A DNA stretch of 64,000 nucleotides. Origin: Mangifera indica (taxonomy: Eukaryota; Streptophyta; Magnoliopsida; Sapindales; Anacardiaceae). Made by a program: the position numbers and the translations under genes. The stretch lies in NCBI RefSeq assembly GCF_011075055.1, contig NC_058146.1, forward strand, positions 15,786,320 through 15,850,319. The letters run 5' to 3'. Of this stretch, positions 12,106 to 24,722 are shown one piece after another; position 1 is the first letter of the stretch, and each line of letters opens with the position of its first letter. The notes beneath the pieces are model-generated. The model was not told the DNA's origin, did no database searches, and saw only the letters and a list, made by a program, of their open reading frames with translations.

Positions 12106-15100
12106 ATGGAGGATCAAGAGATAGTTGGTGAGGAATCTTGTGTGAATACAGTGAGGGAAGTGAGATTAGAAGACGATGAAGAGGAATTCAGAAGCTGTTG
12201 CGAGGATGATGAGGTGTGGAAGGAGAATGAAGAAGAAGCAAAGGATGATCTTGATAAATTTTCGGTGAAGATGTTCTTCAAAGGCATGTCAATAGCTGAG
12301 GCTGGAGAGTCTGGTTCTGGCTTATCTGGAATCGGTGTTGTGATGGAGAGATCGATTAATCTTCCTGTTATTCAGGTGCAGAAAAGGCTTGATTTCTATG
12401 TGGAAGAATCTGTGGCTGATTATTTAGCTCTAATGGATGGTCTGGCCGAGGCTCTGCAGAATGAAATCCGCAGTGTGCTTGCTTTTACCGATTCTGAGTT
12501 ATTGTACCAGCAGGTTTATGTCTCTACCAAGCTTTGTTATTCAAAGTTTTGCTCAATTTTTTGGAATGTTAATATTAAGAACTCTGAAATGGACCTTTGT
12601 TGCAAGAGTTTTACTTATAGTTTCTGCAATTGTAGCTTATATAAACTTGGAAGTGTACTGAAATTGGACATGGAGATTTTTACAAAATTTAATTTTGTTT
12701 CAAATCAATATTGGACATGGTTTAGCGGGTTTGAGTGTTTAGTTTCCATGGAAAAGAATAAAAGCTTCCTTTAAGTTACGAATCTTTGAATTGTTTGTAA
12801 TAACAAAGACTAGATCTATTTCGATTATCTGATGAGCATTTCAATTTTTTTTTGAAATGGAAAGGATTGCGTCTAATGAAGAATTCTTGAAAAGTAGGTG
12901 TTGCTCATCAAATAATGTATAATATATTGAATGCTATCTTTAACAAGTGAAATTTTTGGCAGATTACAAATGAGGAGAGACTTGATATCCCGCTTCTTAC
13001 GGCACTGAGGCAAAGGACCATAGAACATGCAAGCAATCTGGAAACTTTTGTTTTAAAACTTGTTCCGAGTGTTGATCTTGAGAGGCCGTTCCGACTAGCC
13101 CAAATAGCAATTGGGGTTGTCTCTTCTCCTGCCAAAGGAGATAAATCAGTTGAAAACTGTCCTATATGCTGTGAGGAAAAGCCATCTCCAATGATGATTA
13201 CGATGAAATGTTCCCACAAGTTCTGTTCACATTGTATGAGGACCTATGTTGATGGGAAAGTGCAGTTGTCTCAGGTCCCAATAAGATGCCCGCAGTTGAA
13301 ATGCAAATATTGCATCTCTACTGCAGAGTGCAAATCATTTCTTCCACTTATTTCATATGAGTCACTGGAGACAGCTCTTGCAGAAGCAAATGTTCTCCAC
13401 TCAGATAGAATCTACTGCCCGTTTCCAAATTGTTCAGTCCTGCTTGATCCTCAGGAATGTTTGTCAGCTAGGGCAAGTTCATCAAGTCAGTCTGATAATA
13501 GCTGTGTTGAGTGCCCAGTTTGTCAAAGATTCATTTGTGTGGATTGCGGGGTTCCCTGGCATTCTTCAATGAACTGTGAAGAGTACCAGAGTCTTCCCTT
13601 GGAGGAGAGAGATGCATCAGACATTACCTTGCATCGTTTAGCACAAAATAACAGATGGAGGCGTTGTCAGCAGTGTCGTAGGATGATTGAGCTCACACAA
13701 GGTTGCTATCACATGACCTGCTGGTAAGATATAACTTTCTACTCCATAAATAGTTGTGTTGCTTTTCATAAATTAAGTTGATTGGATATAGTATAAAGTG
13801 GCCATATTGTACCCCTCTTTCCTTGTAAATTCTAATTTCTATTCTACATAACCATGTGGAAGCAATGATCTTCCAGTTCAGAGTGGCATTTGTGAAAAGT
13901 AAGGTGCCATAGTTTCTTGCATTTTGTTTCAAATGGCTTTAGGATTTCTTAGGTCAAAAATTAAAAAACCAAGAATTTACAGTCCAGGAAATTTAAAATT
14001 CCTCAAGCTCTTTGTTCTTCAAATGCAATTACTTTCTTTCTAATTTTGGAATGAATTGTAGTTCGTTAGATTCAAACAAAATGGAAGGTACAACTGTTAG
14101 CATGGCCATTGTTATGACAAAATTTGTTGTGGTGGGGAAACTCTGGGTGGCATTGTTTGTAATGGTGGGGTGATGCTAGTGAAAATGACTCTAGTGGTGC
14201 TGGCTCTGATGGCTTCATTGATTGTGATGGGGAGGACATTTACGGTCATGATGAAATTAGTCATGATGAGGACTTTGTTGGTATGTTAGTAGAGTTGCCA
14301 GCGCTTAAGCTTGGCGTGGTGGCGGCAGTGATGATAATGGTAATGATTGATGGTTTGAATGGTAGTGGCCACCCTGTGGCAGTCCTGGTGGTTTTACTGG
14401 AAAGTGAATAGATCTTTGTACTGTAAAAAGAGAGGAGAAAGAAAAGAATGGTATAGATCTTTTCCATGGTGGAGTGGGTGGTGTTCCTATTGAGTTGGGT
14501 TTCTTTGTCTACGCAAATATGTTCATAAGAATTCTTGAGTCGAAGATTAAAGAAAAAGGATGCCTTTTCTGGTTCCTCATGAAATTAGCTCTTTGATACT
14601 ATCCAAACTAAACATGCTTTTATGGCCCGAACAGAGAATTAGGACTTCTGCGAAGGTGGTGAGACCCTGTCTAAGATATGAAAAGACATCTCTTATTAGG
14701 ATTGAATTTAGTATGGATCTAGCTGGAGTTGAATAACGAAGAAAAGTCCCTTGTTTAGAACCAAGGACTGTTGAATTAGTTCATGATTTTGAGTGCAGTT
14801 AACACTCGGCAAAATGCAATAGAAAGATCTGACATTGTTCTATTGAAGCATAATCTAACTATTATTATGGCGAGGCTATCGCATGGAAACAATTTCGATG
14901 TCATTATTTGATACACTTGTTTTGTGCTCTTGTAGTCCATGTGTGAACCAGTCTTTTCTTGTGTATGAGTAGCAAGTCATGTTCAACTTTCTTCTTCTGC
15001 CATGCTTCAAACTTTCTCAAACCAAATCTGCTTTTGTGTCTGATTTCCAGGTGCGGACATGAATTTTGTTATTCTTGTGGTGCCGAATATAGCGACGGCC

Positions 15101-15432
15101 AGCAGACCTGCCAATGCGCTTTCTGGGACGAAGACAATTCGTATGACTTAGTCTCCCAATCTGCCCAGGAATCAGATCAATGGGCTTGGGAAACTTTCAA
15201 TTCTCTCCCCATGATCATGGATGCGTACTCTGACCAAGAGAGATCTCAGCTGGCCCTCATCCAAAGGTTCCTTGCTGGGGGCTTCAGCCTGAGTGATCAT
15301 CACCCATACCAATCACCGCCACGCTGTACAGATTCTTATGTAGATGCCATAAAGGATCTTCATCAACTGCCTTGGCTTGAAAGGTTCGTATCTGTCATAA
15401 GCGACAATTACTATGAAGATTACATGCAGTGA
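12106..15432 (+). CDS. RBR-type E3 ubiquitin ligase with RNase H-like N-terminal region
   Basis: Three exons, 12106-12513, 12963-13723 and 15051-15432, join in frame to 516 residues; all junctions are GT-AG. The acidic N-terminus (DDEEE, NEEEAKDD) is followed by a segment at about 55-136 resembling the reverse-transcriptase-like RNase H fold that some plant RBR proteins carry. RING1 starts at C202 (CPICCEE..CSHKFCSHC), then an IBR (CPVCQRFICVDCGVPWH), then RING2 from C371 (CQQCRR..GCYHMTCWCGHEFC). By homology with parkin and HHARI, C384 in GCYHM should be the thioester-forming cysteine. RBR ligases take ubiquitin from an E2 onto this cysteine before passing it to substrate; the substrate here is unknown. 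Intron 2 (1.3 kb) splits the codon for W390 inside RING2. The start is the first ATG in frame; the frame is open upstream but has no earlier ATG. Confidence 0.9.
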
Positions 15433-15461
15433 TGCAGATATAAAAGTAATCCGCTACTAGG

Positions 15462-15467
15462 AATAAA
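15462..15467 (+). promoter_or_regulatory. candidate poly(A) signal of the RBR gene
   Basis: AATAAA lies 30 bases after the stop codon. The position is plausible for a near-upstream element, but plant poly(A) signals are loose. Confidence 0.4.
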
Positions 15468-16279
15468 TTGATTTGATAAGCAATATGCAACAATTGCTTT
15501 TGAGGAAGTGTTGAGTTTCTCGCTCTATTCACTTCATAATCTGTTTTTTCTTTACACGAGCGTGTAAAAATGGATGCTCTTCGTTACAATGTGTAATTTT
15601 CGTGATCATTATATGCTAGAGAATTTTATGGCTCAGGTGATCCTTCCATAAGATGATAGTTGCTTCCTCCTTAAAGAAGAAAAAAACACATAGAGAAACG
15701 CTCGTGTTTATTGGAGTTGAAACACAAAATCAATGGAATCTTTTTAGATTTTCTTTTCTCTTCGTGATTGATATGAGCTATGTTTTGATTCATTCTATGT
15801 ACTTGTTATGTTACAACCCTTGTTCAAACCGATGTTTTCAGACTCGGACTAAGTATTAACCTAGTCAAGAGGGTGGTTTGAGTTTTGATTTATTCGACCA
15901 ATAATAGATTAAATAAATATTAAAACAATATTGAACTAAATAAAATTGTGACTTCATAGCATTTGATGTATGCTCTTTATCAAATAAATTCAGTTCGAGT
16001 TTCATTAGATGTATTTGGTGTATAGTATTTATTAGATAAAGTAAAAATGAGTCTTCGTAATTGTAAAATTTTACACTCTCAAACTTGGTCTATTTCATGA
16101 AAATGCGGTTGCAAAACTATACAAAACAACATATGTTTTGAACAAATGGTTGAACTGTGACATAACGTTTGCTCAGTACAATTATGGGTTGGCAAAGCAT
16201 CAACAAAATTTTATAAAGATTGTGTCCATAAAATGAATTGTTCTTAGAAAATTGTTTGAGGATTGTTGAATTTCTCTAA
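15468..16279. other. RBR 3' flank, no further gene
   Basis: Likely contains the rest of the RBR 3' UTR, then AT-rich spacer. No coding sequence recognised. Confidence 0.4.
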
Positions 16280-16729
16280 AGGGACGTTTGATTCAAATAA
16301 TGTTTTATTATCAAAATTGAAAGATTATCTTAAATATATATTACTTAAATGAAAATTTGATAAATATAAATAATTATTGTATTTGGTTAAAAGTAATAAA
16401 ATAACACTGGTAAATTATTTTACTTAAATGTCATTGGGTATAATTATTTTAAATTTTTTTATATTACTTATTAAATTAATTGAAAATGAGATTTTTTTTA
16501 AATTAATAAATAAAATTATAATTATAATAAAATCAAGATTACTTTAATAATATTTTAATACATAAGGTAAATGTAATAATTAGATTACTATCTATATTAC
16601 TTGTCATATCACTATTGATAATAAAATATTACTATAATTTTTTATTACTAACAAACCAAACAAAATAATATAAGTAATAAAAGATAGATTACCAAAATAA
16701 TCTTTATTGACTGGAAACCAAACGACTCT
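16280..16729. mobile_element. Tourist-like (PIF/Harbinger) MITE
   Basis: Ends are AGGGACGTTTGATT on the left and, inverted, AGAGTCGTTTGGTT on the right. The flanks are the trinucleotide TAA on both sides (16277-16279 and 16730-16732), the PIF/Harbinger target duplication. The body is 450 bp, very AT-rich, built of alternating taat-type segments and non-coding. Confidence 0.75.
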
Positions 16730-16732
16730 TAA

Positions 16733-19066
16733 GAGTCATTTTGTCTATCTTAGAATAATCCTTATCTAAGGGTGTGAAGCCCTATGTCTAATAAGCAATA
16801 TTATGTATACCTATTTTAAGTACACGCTTATGTATATCTTTATGTGATTTATGTTAATTAATATTAATTTAAAATCATTTAATCATATGATAATATATAT
16901 AAAATATATATCTATTTGTATGCTTAAATAAATATATATAATTTTATTGATTTCAAATTTACTATTTGTGTATGTTCTATCTGTCCTCTGTTAAGAGTGG
17001 CATTTTTCATCATCCCCTTCCATTGGAATCAGATACAAACCAAGCAAACCCATAGGCCATTATTGACATATCATAGGCCCATTAATGACTATTGCATGCC
17101 TCTCTCCATAATTGCCATCTAAAATGCATGAGTTTGGATTTGTTGGAGCTGACTAGAGATATCTGTAAAAGATTATCGATGAGATAAATAATATATTTGA
17201 TCAGAATAACAATATTATTAGAAAGGAATGTAAATCGAACTAAATCTGTAGTTTGAATTGAGCAAAACTGGTTCTATTTAGAACCATTACAAAGAATAGT
17301 AACTAACAATATTTTATATTTGGGTCAAGCCATCTAAATTAAGCTCAAACACAACTGAACTTAAGATTGAATCGAATCTAAAAAGTTTGGATTGAGATCA
17401 ATGAGTTAAGACTTGAAGACGATTAATATTTGTATTCAATCTAAGTTAACTTGAACTCAAATGTTTGAATCAATTGGAACTTGATTATTTATAAAAGCAA
17501 GTCTAATTCTTGGCTTGAAATTCATTTGATCTGAGGTGTGATTCAAGTTTGATTTACTCAGATTGAATCTAACCCTAACTCTAACTAAATAAATATTATT
17601 CTTTTTTGTTCATGCTACCTCGGATTTGCTTGTAGGTTTTCCATAAATATAAAAACGTAAACATTTGACTCGTGTTTAGTTCAAACTTGTCCTTTAACAC
17701 TCATTCAGTATGTACTTTATCAACTCTAATACAAAAATATTTTTCTAAACACTTGGGATAATTTGAATTACTTTTATATTAACTCAAATATGATCTGATT
17801 TAGTTTCGAATCATATTGGATCGATCCCACCTGAATTTCTCGTAAAAAAAAGTCAACCCTAACTTTTTTTTTGTATGTGACGTCATATTAATTAGTTGTT
17901 TGGAAAATCGACAGTTTTATAATGCTATGATCAAACAAACTTTGGGTACTTTTGATGGACCCAAGGCCCAAATGTATATTGTGCCCCAATCCACTCGGCC
18001 TTTGGTAAAAGTCCTGCTAGTATTTATTTCTTCAGCTTTCTATTATAAGCCCAATAAGCCCACCCAAATAATTGACACGACTGGATGAGATTGATCATAC
18101 AGGGTTGGATTTCATTTGAACTGATAAATTTCAAGTTCAAATTAGGAGTAAGCAAGAAGAATAGGGATAATAAGGTCTTTTAACATTCAAATAAAAAAAT
18201 AAATTTTGGTAATTATAATTTATGGGTTTTATAAGATTTTTTAATAATTATTTAAAACTAATTAATTTATGCAATAGTCTTACAAGTTTATTTATTATAT
18301 ATTTATACGAATTTAGAACTTTAATGGCCAGAGGAATCCTTTCTAGACTTCAATCATAAAAAATAAAAATAAAAACCATTTTCAAAGCATTAATTAATTA
18401 GTTAATAAATTTTTTAAAAATATTTAATATAATTAATTAAGTCTTAATTAAACTTTAGTTTTTTCTTAATTTATATTTCCAATGATGTCAATGCATTAAT
18501 GAAAGGTTGTTTCGGTATATTCTATTTTATTATGGCAATTTTTTAAATATAAAAAAATATCTTAAATATAAAATATTTATAGCTTAATAATTAATTTTAT
18601 ACATGATTTATTAAACCTTTTAAAATTATTAGTTTATTAAAAAGGAATAAAATTGAATTCTTTAATATCTCATTTTGTGGGCTGATCAGAATAGAGTTAA
18701 AATAAAACATAATTTAGGGTCGATTTAAAATTAAATAAACTAATTCAAAATTGATTAAAATTAAAATTTAATTTAAAAATAATTTAATTTTAAAATTAAT
18801 GATTATGAGATGTCTTTTTATAATTAGTCGATTTTTTGTTGACTTAAATTTAAATATATAAATAAAATTAGGAAAAGGAAATTTGTGAAATTACAAATAT
18901 ATCCCATATAACTCTCCGCCAGTTTCCTTGTGAAGACGTAAAAGGAGCATAGTTCTCATCGAAGCTTGTGAAAATTTCCAAAAACTTTATCACCTTATGA
19001 TTTCCCTTCTTTCCTTTTGTGCCATCTAAGGGCAATTTCGTAATTGCGCATATTGACGATTCAGTC
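16733..19066. other. AT-rich intergenic region, AGO promoter side
   Basis: No supportable gene. Short ATG frames near 17900 show no recognisable domain. The last few hundred bases (about 18900 on) are less AT-rich and presumably hold upstream promoter elements of the Argonaute gene. Confidence 0.4.
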
Positions 19067-19074
19067 TATATATA
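19067..19074 (+). promoter_or_regulatory. TATA box candidate of the Argonaute gene
   Basis: TATATATA in the context tct..ctcccc, about 170 bases before the start codon. That leaves room for a 5' leader of roughly 130-145 bases. Confidence 0.5.
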
Positions 19075-19240
19075 CTCCCCAATTGACCCGACTTCATAAA
19101 GAAAGCTGCTATTCTATAACTGCTGAGTTTTTTTTTGAAAATTCAAAGTTATTCTTAGTCGATTCGGTTGAGCTGAGTGAACTTGCGGAGACCGAGTTTA
19201 GAGCAAGTAAGTTAGTGAGAACACTCCCGAGAGAAGTCCA

Positions 19241-22200
19241 ATGGAGAGAGGAGGTTACGGAGGCAGAGGTGGTGGTCGTGGTGGTGGTGGTGTTGGTGGA
19301 AGAGGAGGAGGAGGAGGTGGAGGGGGAGGTCGCGGAGGTGGAGGAGGAGGAAGAAACGGGGGATATGGATATGGAGGAGGAAGAAGCGGTGGTTATAGAG
19401 GCGGAGGAAGAGACGGCAGCGGTGGAGGTCGCAATGCTCGTGGTCGACGCGGCCCGAACCAGCAGACTCAACCGAGTGGGCCGCCGCAGCCGCCGCGGCG
19501 GTCGTGGCACCAACCTCGGCCCGGACCTTCTGTCTTTCCTGCTATAGAGCCTGTTGTCAATGGTACGAATGTGAACTCAGTTGAATCAACAAGCTCTTTG
19601 ACTTCAATTTTGTGTATATTATTTCATGATGCATATTAGGTCAAGATGTTTTCAAAGTTCTCATCTAAAAATTCTAAAAAGCATAAATATTGCATGCCAA
19701 ATGACCTGGAAAATCTCTTTTATATACGGTTTTGTATTCTAAGTAATGTTGCATCGTTTGAGCTATATATCTTAAGTTACATACCAAATATCAAATTAAA
19801 AGTGGTGACATTGTTCTAGAAGAATTTATTGAGGATCAGATAATTACATGATTCATGTGACAAATTCATATGACACACGGACATGGATGCCACATCACTT
19901 GGGCCACGTAGTTTGGGTATAATTTTGAATTGTTGACATATTGTATGATGTTTGTACCTCATTAATTGTTAATGAAGTACATGTTTTGTCGGGATATCAT
20001 GATTTTAATGAGCAATTAGTTGCTTTAGATTGAGTTATAATGGAAAATTGTGTTAAGTTCTTTCTCATTAATTGTTAACTAAGTGAACCTTTGGTTGGCG
20101 AATTTTTGTATTTTTTTGATAAATTAGTTTATCCAAATTAAGTACATAGCATTGTTCATTGCAAGTTTGGGTGTAATTTTGAATTGCTGACATATTGTAT
20201 TCTGTTTTTTCCTCATTGATTGTTAATGAAGTAAATGTTTTGTCGGGATACTGTCATTTTAGTGAGCAATTAGTTGCTCTAGATTGAGTTTAAATGGAAA
20301 ATTGTAATAAGTTGTTTCTCATTAATTGTTAACTAAGTAAATGTTTAGTTGGTGAATCGACATTTTTTTATCAGTTAGTTTCTCCAAATTTAGTACATAG
20401 CACGTTCATTGCAAATTTGGGTGTAATTTTGAATTGTTGACATATTGTATGATGTTTATTCCTCATTAATTGTTAATAAAGTAAATGTTTTGTTTGGGAT
20501 ATTGTCATTTCTAATGAGCAATTAGTTGCTTTAGATTGAGTTTATATGGAAAATTGTATTAAATTGTTTCTCATTAATTGTTAGCTAAGTAAATGTCTTA
20601 TTGGCGAATTGTCATTTTTTTGATCAATTAGCTTGTCCAAATTGAGTTCATAGCATTGTTCATTGCAAGTTTGGGTGTAATTTTGAATTGTTGACATATT
20701 GTATTATGTTTGTTCCTCGTTAATTGTTAATGAAGTAAATGTTTTGTCAGGATAATTGTCATTTTAATGAGCAGTTAGTTGCTTTAGATTGAGTTTAAAT
20801 GGAAAATTGTATTAAGTTGCTTCTTATTAACAGTTAGCTGAGTAAATGTTTTGTTGGCAAATTGTCAGTTTTTTGATCAGTTAGTTTCTTCAAATTGAGT
20901 ACGTAGCATTGTTCATTGCAAGTTTGGGTGTAATTTTGAGTTGTTGGCATATTGCATTATATTTGTTCCTCATTAATTTTAGCAAAGTAAATGTTTTGTT
21001 GGGATATTGTCATTTTTAATGAACAATCAGTTGCTCTAGATTGAGTTTAAATGAAAAATTATATTAAGTTTTTTTCTCATTAATTGCTAACTAAGTAAAT
21101 GTTTTGTTGGCAAATTGTCATTTTTTTCTTTTATCAATTAGTTTCTCTTAATTAAGTGCAAATGCAAGTAATGCTTTTGGTTTGTGGCCCGTTGAGAAAG
21201 TTTTTGCTTCATTGATGATACCTGTTGTATTGTTCTAGCTATGCAAAACGTTTCGGGATCGAGGCCTGCATTGTTGCCTAGTGTTCCTATGAAACGCCCT
21301 GACAATGGTGGTACACTTGCCATTCAGACTGTGAGGCTATCTGTCAATCATTTTGCAATGAGGTTTAATCCTGAGAGTATCATAAGGCACTATGATGTTG
21401 ATGTCAAACCAGAGGAGCCCCCCAAGCATGGTCGCCCTGTGAAAATACCAAAGTCTAATATGGCTATGATCAGGGACAAGTTGTTTGAAGATGATCCTGC
21501 TCGATTCCCTTTGGCATTGACTGCCTATGATGGTGAGAAGAATATTTTCAGTGCAGTGCAACTTCCAACTGGAAGATTTACTGTGAGATTCTCTGAAGTG
21601 GAAGATATGAAGTTTCGTTCATATGCAGTCACCATAAAGCTTGTAAATGAGCTAAAGCTTCACAAGTTGAAGGATTACTTGACAGGGACATTCTTGTCTA
21701 ACCCCCGTGATATTTTGCAAGGGATAGATGTAGTAATGAAAGAGAATCCGACTCGGCATATGATTTCTGTTGGCCGAAGTTTTCACCCTTTTGAACCTTA
21801 TCCAGGAGATGACCTTGGAGGTGGAATCACAGCATCTCAAGGATTTCAACATGGCCTGAGGGCTACCTCCCAGGGTCTTGCATTGTGTTTGGACTACTCT
21901 GTTTTAGCATTTCGTAAGAAATTGTCAGTTATAGACTTCTTGAGGGAGCATGTTGAGCATTTTGATCCAAATGGTTACAGAGACTGGAGAAAAGTTGAAA
22001 ACAAACTCAGAGACGTAAAAGTTTATGTGATTCACCGTCGTACCAAGCAAAAGTACACCATTGCTGGGTTAACTAGGGAGACTACACGACAACTATCATT
22101 TTATGCTGAAGATCCGGAGGGCAGGGCCCCACCAAGACTAGTCAAACTTCTTGATTATTTTAGGGAAAAATATGGCAAGGATATTATGTACCCAGATATT

Positions 22201-24565
22201 CCTTGCTTAGATTTGGGAAAAAATAATCGAAAAAACTATTTACCAATGGAGTTTTGTGTCTTAGTTGAAGGGCAGATATATCCAAAAGAGAATCTGCGTA
22301 AATATGCTGCTCAACGGTTGAAGGATAAATCACTGCCTCGACCATGGGAGAGACGGGACGTGATATCTGAAATGATAAGATCAAGGGATGGGCCTTGCGG
22401 GTACATACAATACACTTGTTTATACTAGAGAACTCTAGTAACCTTTCATTTTTTGCACAATTTACTTTTATGTGGTTTCAAGTAGTTGAATTAGTTGAGG
22501 TGGACTAATGCCATAATTTACCAAAATTGCTGCGTCAAGCCGTGCCAGAGACTGTTCCTTGATATGTTAGATTCAGTGTGCTTAGGTTGAAATGAAGCTA
22601 TTTTTGCAAAGGACTTCCCTATTTAAGCAATGTTGCTCTTTAATTATTTTCTTTTGTTTCTATCCTTTTGAGCTTACAAGGGTCTCATTTTAAAACTGAC
22701 ATATGTGGATGGCTGCTTGAACATTTCAGTTAATGTTTTTTGTATTTTCAGCTGCATGCCTGACTATACAAATGCTACAAATGTCAAATTTAGCTTAAGT
22801 TTTTCTGCACTATCTGTTAGGATCTCAAGTGCAAGGTATGAGACTTGGATCCCACATTGGAAAGTATGGGCAACTAGTGAGGGGTTTATATGGCTTTGGG
22901 CTCTTCCATCTCAATAGCTAGCTTTTGAGATGTGGTTCTTCCAAGGTTCATATCACTATCTCCGTCATTAATGGTTATTGACGTTGTCTGGCAATTCATC
23001 TGTTATGCTAACTGATTGGTCAAACTGTTGATGGCATGTCTTATCTTCTTGAACTAACAGCTCAGTGCTCATGTTTTTACAATTTTATTGGCAGTGGGCA
23101 GATTGCTCAGAATTTTGGGCTTGAAGTGAATACAAACATGACAAGTGTTGATGGACGTGTGATTGGGCCACCTGAGTTGAAGGTAGGTGCTGCTGGGGGA
23201 AAAGTGATTAAGATACAAGTTGAGAAGGAGAAATGCCAATGGAACCTGGTTGGCAGAGCTGTATTAGAAGGAAAAAGAATAGAGAGGTGGGCTGTAATTG
23301 ACTTTAGCTCTTCTGATCGATATAATAAACTGGATCACGGTGTATTTATTAGTGACATTATCGATCGGTTTGTGAGTTTAGGGATTCTCATGAACGAACC
23401 TGCCATATATCACCCCACTTCAATGAATCAATTCTCCAATGTCGATGGGCTCCGCCACCTTCTTCAAGGTGTTATTTCCCGGGCTTCTAAGATTTGTAAG
23501 GGCCCTTTACAGATTCTTATTTGTGTGATGCCTGGGAAGGATCCTGGTTACAAATATCTCAAGTGGATCTCGGAGACTGGACTTGGTGTGGTGACACAGT
23601 GTTGTTTGTCAAGTAATGCTAAAAGGACTAACCGAGGCTATGACCAGTGTCTTGCCAATCTTGCTCTTAAGATCAATGCCAAGCTCGGAGGCAGCAATGT
23701 AGAACTCATGGACCGGCTCCCCTATTTCGAGGGCGATGATCATGTAATGTTTGTGGGGGCTGACGTTAATCATCCTGCTGCTCGAAACACAACAAGTCCA
23801 TCAATAGCAGCTGTTGTGGCCACTGTGAATTGGCCTGCAGCTAATCGATATGTGGCAAGGATTCGGCCTCAATACCATAGGACAGAAAAGATTCTGAATT
23901 TTGGGGACATGTGCGTGGAACTTGTTCAATCTTATACTCACCTGAATGAAGTCAAGCCACAGAAGATTGTGGTGTTTCGTGATGGGGTCAGTGATGGCCA
24001 GTTCGATATGGTTCTCAATGAAGAGTTAACACAGTTCAAGGAGGCATGCCAAAGAATCAATTACTTCCCGACCATCACACTGATTGTAGCCCAGAAGCGA
24101 CACCAGACTCGACTCTTTCCGGAGAGTAAGCGGGATGGAGGTATCACTGGCAATGTACCACCAGGAACTGTTGTGGACTCAAAAATTGTGCACCCATTCG
24201 AGTTTGATTTCTATCTGTGTAGCCACTATGGAAGCCTTGGAACAAGCAAGCCCACACACTACCATGTCTTAAAGGATGAGCATGGATTTACTTCTGATCA
24301 ATTGCAGAAGCTTATATATAACCTGTGCTTCACCTTTGCTCGGTGCACTAAGCCCGTGTCATTGGTCCCACCAGTGTATTATGCTGACTTAGTTGCCTAT
24401 AGAGGACGGTTGTACCATGACGCAATGGTAGCGGGGCAATCTCCAGCTTCAGTTTCATCGCCATCTTCATCACTAACTTCATCTTCATTATCATCTGTGG
24501 CCTCGGTTGATGAGAGGTTCTACAGGTTACACACTGACCTTGAAAACATTATGTATTTTGTTTGA
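19241..24565 (+). CDS. AGO2: Argonaute, AGO2/AGO3 clade
   Basis: Exons 19241-19562, 21239-22400 and 23095-24565 join in frame to 984 residues with GT-AG junctions. The first ~95 residues are Gly/Arg-rich (RGG-type), as in AGO2/AGO3. ArgoN and linker domains follow from about 125, PAZ about 330-440, Mid, and PIWI from about 630. The slicer residues read D718 (GADVNHP), D791 (FRDGVSD) and D926 (YYADLVAYRGRLY). The third Asp, where AGO1 has His, marks the AGO2/3/7 class and this clade in particular. Known family role: loads small RNAs, often 5'-A, and cleaves viral or endogenous RNA in antiviral silencing. A miR403 site lies in the 3' UTR. The start is the first ATG after the TATA box, immediately preceding the RGG tract. 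Confidence 0.95.
19911..21160 (+). repeat. five-copy ~250-bp tandem array in Argonaute intron 1
   Basis: Copies start at 19911, 20165, 20415, 20669 and 20922, each opening (g/a)tttgggt(g/a)taattttga. Spacing is 250-254 bp. Each monomer is itself two diverged halves: one around taatgaagtaaatgttttgtc..gagcaattagttgct and one around taactaagtaaatgttttgttgg..gatcaattagttt. This implies an ancestral ~120-bp unit duplicated, then amplified as a dimer. The array fills about three quarters of the 1.7-kb intron and ends roughly 80 bp before the splice acceptor. Confidence 0.88.
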
Positions 24566-24701
24566 ACAGTTGAATCATGGACTATCGCTTCTATCTTCTC
24601 AAACTGTGATGGAGATAGTACCGATAGTACCATAATTATTAGATGGTACCATTTTGATGAAATCTCATAACACAGTTTTACTCTCCTAACGGCCTAGTAA
24701 G

Positions 24702-24722
24702 GGAGTTTGTGCGTGAATCTAA
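24702..24722 (+). promoter_or_regulatory. miR403 target site in the AGO2 3' UTR
   Basis: The stretch GAGTTTGTGCGTGAATCTAA (24703-24722) is complementary to miR403. Of the 21 positions only the first, opposite the miRNA 3' end, is mismatched. It lies 137 bases after the stop codon. Conserved miR403 control of AGO2/AGO3 through the 3' UTR is established in eudicots, which also supports the clade assignment. Confidence 0.92.

Noticed and set aside
14261..14467. Antisense frame in RBR intron 2
   Set aside because: Low-complexity tgatg/gtggtg sequence; intronic.
19044..19547. Long Glu/Val-rich frame and an antisense Ser/Thr-rich frame over AGO2 exon 1
   Set aside because: Shadows of the GGN-rich RGG coding sequence in other frames.
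22705..22917. Possible extra AGO2 exon
   Set aside because: Direct joining of 22400 to 23095 restores the conserved DGPCGGQI..QNFG sequence in frame, so this is intron.
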